Under the pieces are notes generated by a model, which was not told the DNA's origin, did no database searches, and worked only from the letters and a program-made list of their open reading frames with translations. Below, piece by piece: positions 58,055 through 64,000 of a stretch of DNA of 64,000 nucleotides. Within the stretch, counting starts at the first letter, position 1, and each line of letters opens with the position of its first letter. Source of the DNA: Flavimaribacter sp039888615 (lineage in GTDB: Bacteria; Pseudomonadota; Alphaproteobacteria; Rhizobiales; Rhizobiaceae); assembly GCA_039888615.1 (NCBI GenBank), contig JBDQQS010000014.1; one strand, 5' to 3'. The translations under genes were made by a program, and so were the position numbers.

Positions 58055-59605
58055 CTATTCGCTGATCAGCCTGCGCAACAGCTCGATTTCGTGGGCCAGC
58101 TTGGTGTCCTGTTCCAGGAGGCCTTCTATCTTGCGCACGGCGTGGAGGACTGTCGTGTGATCACGACCGCCGAAGCGACGACCGATTTCCGGGAAAGATC
58201 GCGGCGTCATGGTCTTGGACAGATACATGGCGATTTGTCGCGGCTTGACGATTGTCCGGGTCCTTCGGTTGGAGATCATTTCCTGGCGCGAAACGCTGTA
58301 GTGCCGCGAGACGATGCGCTGGATGTCTTCGATGCGCACCCGTTTCGGCTCACCCGCGTTAACCAGATGACCCAGCAATTCGTCGACCCGGTCGATAGAC
58401 AGCGCCGGCTCGAAGGTACGACGAAAGAGCAGCTGGTTGAAGGCGCCTTCGAGTTCCCGCCCGCTGGAGGTGACGTTGCGCGCGACATGGACGAGAATGT
58501 CGTCGGGAATATCGAGCGTGCTGTCCTCCTGCTGCGCGGCGACCAGCCGGCGTCGCAGGATTTCCAGGCGCATCTCGAAATCCGGAGCCTCCACCTCGAT
58601 GGCGACACCGCCCTGAAGGCGCGACCGAACCCGGGCGTCCAGGGATTCAAGCTCCCATGGCGCCCGGTCCGCCGCAACCACGACCTGACGCGCGGAATCC
58701 AGCAGCATGTTCAGCAGGTGACAGAACTCGTGCTGGATCGACTTGCCCTGGAGGAACTGCATGTCATCGATCACAAGGAGGTCGATATTGCGCAGCGACT
58801 CCTTGAAGGAAAGCGCGTCATTGTCCCTGATGGCGGTCGCAAACCGCCACATGAAATACTCAGCCGTCAGATAGACAACGCGAGGATTGCGATCGCTCGC
58901 GCTGGCTTCGAGAGCAATGGCCTGCAGAAGATGGGTCTTGCCGAGCCCGACTCTGGAATGGATGAAAAGCGGATTGAAGCGCACGGCGCTGGCGCCGGCT
59001 TCGGCGATTGTTCGCGCCGCCGCAAGCCCCACGCGGTTGGACGCGCCTTCCACGAAGGTCGCAAAGGAATAGCGTGAATCCAGCGGAGAGCCAGTGACCG
59101 ACTTTCTGTCGCCGGGCTGAACGGTCTGGCTTCGCGCGAGCTTCGCCGGACCAGTCGACTGGGGCTGCCTGCAGGGCTGCTGGGCCGGCTGAACGGCGCC
59201 CGCAGACATGTCCGTAATTTCGGATGACTGTATCAGACGGTTTCCCCGCGTCGCGGATCGCACAAGAATCTCGACGCGCAGAATGTCAGGGTTTTCTTCC
59301 TGAAACAGCTTCGTCAGCAAGTCGAGATAACGGTTGTTGATCCAGGATCTGAGAAATGTCGTTGGAACGGAAAGCCGAACGATGCTTTTTGAAACCGAGT
59401 CGAGTTTCAGACGACCAAACCAGCTTGAAAAGACGTCCGGACCCACAATTGCCTTCAACCGGATCTGGACCCGATTGAAAAGAGCCTTATCGTCCATTCC
59501 TGATTTCCCCGCATTCGCCGCTTTGTCGACCGTTTTACCAAGTTGTGGATCCGTCTTTTTGTCATGCAATTCTGCTTGCACAGGCGCCGCTGTAGAACCC
59601 TGCAT
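58055..59605 (-). CDS. dnaA: Chromosomal replication initiator protein DnaA
   Basis: DnaA binds oriC and opens it. The 516-residue protein has domain I (ALFNRVQIRLKAIVGPDVFSSWFG), a linker rich in glutamine and proline, and the AAA+ domain with FNPLFIHSRVGLGKTHLLQA and LLVIDDMQFLQGK. A C-terminal DNA-binding domain with GGRDHTTVLHAVRKIE follows. The first position of the GxxxxGKT Walker A motif is serine (S217), not glycine. I use the ATG at 59605 because AGGAG is 9 bases upstream. ATG 59614 sits right on the ribosome binding site, and ATG 59497 with GGGGA is another possibility. Confidence 0.93.
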   Translation of the reverse strand: MQGSTAAPVQAELHDKKTDPQLGKTVDKAANAGKSGMDDKALFNRVQIRLKAIVGPDVFSSWFGRLKLDSVSKSIVRLSVPTTFLRSWINNRYLDLLTKLFQEENPDILRVEILVRSATRGNRLIQSSEITDMSAGAVQPAQQPCRQPQSTGPAKLARSQTVQPGDRKSVTGSPLDSRYSFATFVEGASNRVGLAAARTIAEAGASAVRFNPLFIHSRVGLGKTHLLQAIALEASASDRNPRVVYLTAEYFMWRFATAIRDNDALSFKESLRNIDLLVIDDMQFLQGKSIQHEFCHLLNMLLDSARQVVVAADRAPWELESLDARVRSRLQGGVAIEVEAPDFEMRLEILRRRLVAAQQEDSTLDIPDDILVHVARNVTSSGRELEGAFNQLLFRRTFEPALSIDRVDELLGHLVNAGEPKRVRIEDIQRIVSRHYSVSRQEMISNRRTRTIVKPRQIAMYLSKTMTPRSFPEIGRRFGGRDHTTVLHAVRKIEGLLEQDTKLAHEIELLRRLISE

Positions 59606-60322
59606 TTTGGCCATCTCCTGTTTTAATTATTGATTTTTTCGACCTCTTCGGTCGCTACCCCGCATACAGCTACCCGAAATTCTTACCCTGCTCCTTTCTC
59701 CCTTCGATCCGCTTCGATCTGACATCCCGACCGCCCGGCGCCTGAAAACAAGGCGCAAAACATCCCCGCTCCGGAACGTCGCTCCGGATAGCAACCAAGG
59801 GTTTTAGATGAAGCGCGCCGACGGTTATCGACACTGCCATGAAAGGCGCAACAACCTGGCTCGAACCCCGAGAGGTCAGTTCCAGAGTAAACATTACAAA
59901 CTGCTGTTTGTGTCCTCCATGCAGGCATATTAAGCCAGCCCGCGATTGCATTGGTCAAGGCTGCGAAACGATGAATCGGACGCCGGAGGAAGGAAACGCA
60001 ACTTCGCCGAAAACATGCATTATGTGCGCCTCGCCATAATCTATTCGAATTCAATGGCTTTTCTAGAGGCAACAGTTGCAAGCGGCGGTTTGCAAAAAAA
60101 ACCAAAAAAAAGAGCTTGACTCACAATCTGCGCGCAGAGTTTTCCCGAGGGATGGGAGGAAATTTATAACCTCCGGCAATTTACTGTTTTTTAACAGTTT
60201 TCATTGTTTCACGCCGCCACGTGAATCCGCCATTGCTCAGGCTCTGTTACAGATTTTTTACAGAAACGCAAAAAAGCCCGGCGCGCCGCCAGGCCATTAA
60301 GATTCTACCTAACTGATTGCAA
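59606..60322. other. rpsT-dnaA intergenic region (717 bases) with dnaA leader elements
   Basis: No gene is supported here. Visible elements are a 5'UTR hairpin CGACC-TCTTC-GGTCG (59640-59654), a GCGCCT/AGGCGC hairpin (59738-59756) and one DnaA-box-like TTATCGACA (59825-59833, one mismatch). There are three GANTC (CcrM) sites (about 59973, 60222 and 60301), two A8 runs (60093-60112), a palindrome ACTGTT-TTTT-AACAGT (60183-60198) and the rpsT terminator. A dnaA promoter and autoregulation are likely. Too few DnaA boxes are seen to call an origin. Confidence 0.55.
60270..60294 (-). terminator. Intrinsic terminator of rpsT
   Basis: On the minus strand GCCTGGCG and CGCCGGGC (one G-U pair) form an 8-bp stem around GCG, followed directly by TTTTTT. 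It lies about 30 bases after the rpsT stop. Confidence 0.85.
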
Positions 60323-60589
60323 TCAGGCGCTGATTGCTTTTACGCGACGGGACAGACGCGACATTTTGCGGGCAACGGTGTTGCGATGAAAAACACCATT
60401 TCCTGCAGCGCGCATCATTTCCGGCTGGGCAGCCTTGAGGGCGGCTGCAGCGACTTCCTGGTCGCCGGAGGCGATCGCCTCTTCCACTTTGCGGACATAT
60501 CCGCGAACCCGTGTGCGTCGCGTCTTGTTGACTGCCGTACGGCGGGCGATCTTGCGTGTAGCCTTTTTCGCCGAAGTTGTATTGGCCAT
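60323..60589 (-). CDS. rpsT: 30S ribosomal protein S20
   Basis: S20 binds 16S rRNA in the body of the small subunit. The 88-residue, strongly basic protein is typical in length: MANTTSAKKATRKIARRTAVNKTRRTRVRGYVRKVEEAI, then AGDQEV-like acidic turn and NGVFHRNTVARKMSRLSRRVKAIS at the C-terminus. A leader of about 60 bases with a CGGCC-TCGAGC-GGCCG hairpin lies upstream, and a clear intrinsic terminator follows. In many bacteria rpsT stands alone like this. dnaA is 717 bases downstream in the same direction. Confidence 0.97.
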   Translation of the reverse strand: MANTTSAKKATRKIARRTAVNKTRRTRVRGYVRKVEEAIASGDQEVAAAALKAAQPEMMRAAGNGVFHRNTVARKMSRLSRRVKAISA

Positions 60590-60659
60590 TGAGGTCTCTC
60601 TTCAAATTTTTGTACTGGGTACCGGAACGGCCGCTCGAGGCCGATGGCCCGCTTTCCGG

Positions 60660-60688
60660 TAAAAAACATGGTGACCCGGAAGGCCACC
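60660..60688. terminator. Bidirectional intrinsic terminator after the enoyl-CoA hydratase gene
   Basis: GGTGACC and GGCCACC (60670-60688) form a 7-bp stem with one G-U pair. On the minus strand it is followed by ATGTTTTTT and on the plus strand by TTTTT, so it can end transcripts from either side. It separates the hydratase gene from rpsT. Confidence 0.75.
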
Positions 60689-60729
60689 TTTTTCCGTGGT
60701 GGGCGATATAACCGGAAAGTCCCGGCCCG

Positions 60730-61503
60730 TCAACGGTTGTTGAACTGAGCTTCCCGCTTCTCTGCGAAGGCCGCCATGCCTTCCGTCTGGTCGTCCGTCG
60801 CAAACAGCGAGTGGAACAGCCGTCGTTCGAAACGCAGGCCTTCCGCCAGCGGCTGCTCGTAGGACCGGTTGACGGCTTCCTTCGCCATCATCACAGAAGG
60901 CAGAGAGAAGGACGCGATTTTCTGCGCCATCTTTCTTGCGGTCGCAATCAGTTCCTCGGCGGGCACGACCCGGGCGACCAGCCCGCTGCGCTCTGCTTCT
61001 TCTGCGTCCATCATCCGCCCTGTCAGGCACAGATCCATGGCTTTCGCCTTGCCGACAGCGCGCGTCAGGCGCTGGGTTCCGCCCATGCCGGGAATGACGC
61101 CGAGGGTAATTTCCGGCTGTCCGAATTTCGCCGTGTCCGCGGCCACGATAATGTCGCACATCATGGCGAGTTCACAACCGCCGCCAAGGGCGTAGCCCGA
61201 AACGGCCGCGATCATTGGCTTGCGCGTCGCTGCAAAGCGCTCCCATTGCCCAAAGAAATCGCGACCATAGGCATCGACATAATTGAGAGCCTGCATTTCC
61301 TTGATGTCTGCGCCGGCGGCGAAAGCCTTTTCCGAACCGGTCAGCACGATCGCGCCGATCTCATCGTCTTCATCGAAGGCCTTCGCCGCGGCAATGGTCT
61401 CTTCCATCACTTGCGAGTTCAGCGCGTTGAGCGCCTTAGGCCGGTTGAGCGTTATCAGCCCGACGCGCCCATCCGTTTCAACAATGATCGTTTCGTAACT
61501 CAT
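60730..61503 (-). CDS. Enoyl-CoA hydratase
   Basis: This 257-residue crotonase-fold enzyme hydrates trans-2-enoyl-CoA in fatty acid breakdown. The oxyanion-hole and active-site motifs are AFAAGADIKEM, GYALGGGCELAMMCD (catalytic glutamate E) and LGVIPGMGGTQRL with the second catalytic glutamate position nearby. The ATG at 61503 has AAGGAGAGG upstream; the open frame to 61641 lies in the mutM end and is not used. A terminator follows at 60660-60688. mutM ends 31 bases upstream. Confidence 0.93.
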   Translation of the reverse strand: MSYETIIVETDGRVGLITLNRPKALNALNSQVMEETIAAAKAFDEDDEIGAIVLTGSEKAFAAGADIKEMQALNYVDAYGRDFFGQWERFAATRKPMIAAVSGYALGGGCELAMMCDIIVAADTAKFGQPEITLGVIPGMGGTQRLTRAVGKAKAMDLCLTGRMMDAEEAERSGLVARVVPAEELIATARKMAQKIASFSLPSVMMAKEAVNRSYEQPLAEGLRFERRLFHSLFATDDQTEGMAAFAEKREAQFNNR

Positions 61504-61534
61504 GGTCCTCTCCTTTTTTGCCGCTTTGCGGACG

Positions 61535-62428
61535 TCACTTCTGGCACGACGGACAATAGAACGTCGACCGCCCGCTCTGCACGATACGTCTGACAGGTTT
61601 GCCACAACCATCATGGCGGCAGGGCTCGCCTGTCCGCCCATAGGCGTTGAAGCTGTGCTGGAAATAACCGAGCGAACCGTCGGTCAGGCGATGATCGCGC
61701 AACGACGACCCGCCCGCCTCGATGGCTTCCTCGATCACCTGTCGGATCGCCGCGACGAGATTTTCCAGCCGCGCGACGGGTTTGCTGCGACGGTCGACCA
61801 GCGTCGCCGCCTTGCGGCGCGGCGATATTTTCGCCCGCCACAGCGCCTCGCATACATATATATTGCCGAGGCCGGCGATAATGCCCTGATCAAGGAGCGC
61901 AGCCTTGACCGGAACCTGCCGCCCGGCGAAACGCGCTGCAAGGTAGTCTGCGTTCAGCGCGTTGCCCGTCGGTTCCACGCCGAGCCCCGCCAACATCGGA
62001 TGAGCGGCGAGCCTATCGACATCCGAAAGGAACATGTAACCGAAGCGGCGCGGGTCATTATATATAATGCGATGCCTGCCGCCTGGACCATCCAGCTCCA
62101 TGATCAGATGATCGTGCCGCCCGTCCTTCGACCGTTCGTGATGGAAATTGCCGGGGATCGCCTCTGTCCCATCAGCCGGTTCGACGCGCCAGGAACCCGA
62201 CATGCCGAGATGCGAGGCAAGGACGGCGCCGTCGTCCAACTCCAGAAGGATATATTTGGCCCTGCGGTCGAGGCGTTCGATTCGACGCCCGGTCAGGCGG
62301 TCTGTGAAGTTGTCGGGAAACGGAAAGCGGAGATCCGGCCGGTTCTGCCTCATGCTCACAATCCGGCCGCCCTCCATGGCGGGGGCCAGGCCGCGACGAA
62401 CCGTCTCTACTTCCGGCAATTCCGGCAT
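61535..62428 (-). CDS. mutM: Formamidopyrimidine-DNA glycosylase
   Basis: MutM removes 8-oxoguanine and opened purines from DNA. The 297-residue protein keeps the catalytic P2 and E3 (MPELPEVETVRRGL) and the helix-two-turn-helix region. The C-terminal zinc finger CRHDGCGKPVRRIVQSGRSTFYCPSCQK has four cysteines. A small insert follows the first domain. It is divergent from ubiE with about 100 bases between. Confidence 0.96.
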   Translation of the reverse strand: MPELPEVETVRRGLAPAMEGGRIVSMRQNRPDLRFPFPDNFTDRLTGRRIERLDRRAKYILLELDDGAVLASHLGMSGSWRVEPADGTEAIPGNFHHERSKDGRHDHLIMELDGPGGRHRIIYNDPRRFGYMFLSDVDRLAAHPMLAGLGVEPTGNALNADYLAARFAGRQVPVKAALLDQGIIAGLGNIYVCEALWRAKISPRRKAATLVDRRSKPVARLENLVAAIRQVIEEAIEAGGSSLRDHRLTDGSLGYFQHSFNAYGRTGEPCRHDGCGKPVRRIVQSGRSTFYCPSCQK

Positions 62429-62448
62429 GATAATCTGCTTCTGCCTGT

Positions 62449-62477
62449 TTGGCGTTTGTCATTGATTGACCTATAAG
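62449..62477 (+). promoter_or_regulatory. Sigma70-type promoter of ubiE
   Basis: TTGGCG (62449-62454), a 17-base spacer and TATAAG (62472-62477) are a good promoter in the mutM-ubiE gap. A start near 62484 gives a leader of about 45 bases. Confidence 0.6.
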
Positions 62478-62530
62478 CACAGTGACCCGGCTGCAAGACT
62501 AATTTCTCGCCCGGTATTTGGAGTAGAGAC

Positions 62531-63307
62531 ATGTCCGAGACTCGTGTGTCCAGCGCGGACGGGATGGAAACCTCATACGGTTTCACCGAGGTTGAGCAGG
62601 GCGGCAAGCAGGGGCTTGTCGACGAAGTGTTCCACGGCGTGGCGCGGCGCTATGACATCATGAACGACGCCATGTCGGGCGGAATGCATCGTCTGTGGAA
62701 AGACGCAATGGTCACCGCGCTCAATCCGCCGAAGCGGCCGGATTATGCGGTTCTGGACGTGGCCGGCGGAACCGGCGACATCGCCTTCCGCATTGTCGAA
62801 GCCTCCGGCCGCCAGGCACACGCGACGGTGCTGGACATCAACGGCTCGATGCTGCAGGTCGGCCGCGAACGCGCCGAAAAGCAGCGTCTCGACGGATGCG
62901 TCGATTTCGTCGAGGCCAATGCGGAGGATCTGCCGTTCGAGAATGGTCGTTTCGACGCCTATACGATCGCATTTGGCATCCGCAACGTGCCGGACATCCC
63001 CAAGGCGCTTTCAGAAGCCTATCGGGTCCTGAAACGAGGCGGCCGGTTCCTGTGTCTTGAATTTTCGGAGGTTGACGCGCCGATGCTCGACAGGCTCTAC
63101 GACGCGTGGTCCTTCAACGCCATACCGCGGCTCGGGCGCATGATCACCGGCGATTCGGAACCCTACCAGTACCTGGTGGAATCGATCCGCAAATTTCCGA
63201 ACCAGAAGGATTTTGCGACGACGATCGAACAGGCCGGCTTTTCCCGCGTGAAATGGACCAACTACACAGGCGGCATCGCGGCGCTACATTCCGGCTGGAA
63301 ACTTTGA
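62531..63307 (+). CDS. ubiE: Ubiquinone/menaquinone biosynthesis C-methyltransferase UbiE
   Basis: UbiE methylates the benzoquinol ring carbon in ubiquinone synthesis. The 258-residue class I methyltransferase has the UbiE/COQ5 signatures YDIMNDAMSGGMHRLWKD and VLDVAGGTGDIAFRIVE (motif I). It also has FDAYTIAFGIRNVPDIPKAL and the C-terminal NYTGGIAALHSGWKL. The length is usual. ubiB starts 22 bases downstream, so the two form a ubiquinone operon. Confidence 0.96.
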   Translation: MSETRVSSADGMETSYGFTEVEQGGKQGLVDEVFHGVARRYDIMNDAMSGGMHRLWKDAMVTALNPPKRPDYAVLDVAGGTGDIAFRIVEASGRQAHATVLDINGSMLQVGRERAEKQRLDGCVDFVEANAEDLPFENGRFDAYTIAFGIRNVPDIPKALSEAYRVLKRGGRFLCLEFSEVDAPMLDRLYDAWSFNAIPRLGRMITGDSEPYQYLVESIRKFPNQKDFATTIEQAGFSRVKWTNYTGGIAALHSGWKL

Positions 63308-63329
63308 ACGCGGCAGAGGTTCGATCCCG

Positions 63330-64000
63330 TTGAACAATCTCCTTGCCTATACGCGGCTCCTGCGGGCCGGCTGGGTAATGGCCCGCGAGGGCGTGGTCGC
63401 CGCCCTGCCTTCGGAAGGTCTGCAAGGCCCGGCGCGCCTTGGCTATCGCATCGCGGCCGCGCTCGCCCGACCCGCCTCGAAATCGCGCGACCGGGCGCAG
63501 CGTCTCGGCCAGGCCGTGGATCGCCTCGGACCGTCCTATGTTAAACTCTGCCAATTTCTGGCGACCCGTCCGGATGTGGTCGGCGATGCGCTGGCGGCGG
63601 ATCTGTCGCTGCTGCAGGACCGCATGGATACTTTCCCCCAGGAAGCGGCGAAGGCGAGGATCGAGGCGTCGATCGGTAGATCTGTCGAAGATCTTTATTT
63701 GAGCTTCGGGGAACCAATCGCCGCAGCCTCTATCGCACAGGTGCACCCGGCGGAGACCGCGGACGAGAACGGCGTGCGGAAAGTCGCGGTCAAGGTGGTG
63801 CGGCCGGGCGTGCGGCAGCGGTTCCGCAATGACCTGGAAACCTTCTATCTGGTCGCGCAACTCGCCGAGAGACTGATTCCCTCCGCGCGCCGCCTCAGAC
63901 CTGTGGAGATTGCGCGCACGCTCGACCAGACCACAAAGATTGAAATGGATCTGCGGCTGGAAGCGGCGGCGCTTTCGGAAATCGCCGACAACACGGTCGA
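63330..64000 (+). CDS. ubiB: Ubiquinone biosynthesis protein UbiB (5' part, cut by window edge)
   Basis: UbiB is an atypical protein-kinase-like ATPase needed for ubiquinone assembly. About 223 codons are visible: RAGWVMAREGVVAALPSEG, the signature region RLGPSYVKLCQFLATRPDVVGD, the alanine-rich loop AAASIAQVHPAE and VAVKVVRPGVRQRF. The invariant KxGQ motif reads K72-L-C74-Q here, with a cysteine (TGC at 63549-63551) where glycine is expected. The start is a TTG at 63330, with AGAGG 10 or so bases upstream. The gene runs off the right edge. Confidence 0.9.
   Translation, partial: MNNLLAYTRLLRAGWVMAREGVVAALPSEGLQGPARLGYRIAAALARPASKSRDRAQRLGQAVDRLGPSYVKLCQFLATRPDVVGDALAADLSLLQDRMDTFPQEAAKARIEASIGRSVEDLYLSFGEPIAAASIAQVHPAETADENGVRKVAVKVVRPGVRQRFRNDLETFYLVAQLAERLIPSARRLRPVEIARTLDQTTKIEMDLRLEAAALSEIADNTV

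Noticed and set aside
59606..60322. Calling the rpsT-dnaA spacer the replication origin
   Set aside because: Only one DnaA-box-like sequence was found, with a mismatch, and in Rhizobiales the origin is often elsewhere. It is kept as a regulatory region.
63317..63331. A tRNA T-loop-like GGTTCGATCCCG before ubiB
   Set aside because: No acceptor, D or anticodon stems can be formed around it; it lies in the ubiE-ubiB gap.
1..64000. CRISPR arrays, insertion sequences, prophage or transfer RNA genes
   Set aside because: No regularly spaced repeats, transposase, integrase or phage genes and no cloverleaf sequences were seen.

Overview
The window is chromosomal DNA of roughly 60 % GC from an alphaproteobacterium, most likely of the order Hyphomicrobiales (Rhizobiales). 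The evidence is the gene neighbourhoods (miaB-phoH-ybeY-corC-lnt; lptC-lptA-lptB-rpoN-hpf-ptsN; olsB/tme/mutS), the presence of both ornithine-lipid acyltransferases (OlsB and a probable OlsA), a UTase GlnD, a DUF1150 partner of Hsp20, and the fused malic enzyme-phosphotransacetylase Tme. I cannot fix the genus.

Layout. 1-12.8 kb (minus strand): start of the rimP(-nusA) operon, then reading upstream trmB, metK, an XRE regulator, lnt, corC, ybeY, phoH, miaB, a PlsC/OlsA acyltransferase, rimI, tsaB, nfu and a universal stress protein. 12.8-18.9 kb: trpS, a VOC protein, murJ and glnD. 19-23.5 kb is more accessory: ribokinase, nucleoside hydrolase, aldehyde dehydrogenase and a DMT permease. 23.5-31.9 kb: heat-shock gene hsp20 with a sigma32-like promoter and a possible RNA thermometer, DUF1150, the nitrogen-PTS/hibernation/RpoN block, the LPS-transport genes lptB-lptA-lptC, then sppA, ihfB and lapA. 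31.9-38 kb: an ornithine-cyclodeaminase-like gene, a CoxG-like gene, two RNA methyltransferases, lspA, an acuI-type reductase and olsB.

38-46.8 kb looks inserted: a decayed SRPBCC gene and three short direct repeats, then a tightly packed eight-gene minus-strand operon. It encodes a polyamine-type ABC importer (binding protein, ATPase, two permeases), a metal-dependent deacetylase/imidase-like hydrolase, two short-chain dehydrogenases and an amidase. A divergent MarR regulator sits across an AT-rich palindromic operator. This is the best candidate for an undescribed catabolic system: import of an amide- or imide-containing compound, ring opening, redox steps and deamidation. The substrate is unknown.

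46.9-64 kb returns to core genes: tme, mutS, a CDF metal exporter, an SH3 protein, a D-2-hydroxyacid dehydrogenase, a MoeB-like enzyme, recF, dnaN, dnaA, rpsT, an enoyl-CoA hydratase, mutM, ubiE and the start of ubiB. The 717-base rpsT-dnaA gap has hairpins, CcrM sites and one DnaA-box-like sequence, but not enough to be called an origin.

Other points of note are a sigma54-type promoter followed by a terminator (a possible small RNA beside rpoN), an abrupt AT-rich 3' end of lnt, a UbiB whose KxGQ motif reads KLCQ, and a MoeB-like protein without its usual zinc cysteines. No tRNA, rRNA, CRISPR array, insertion sequence or prophage was seen.
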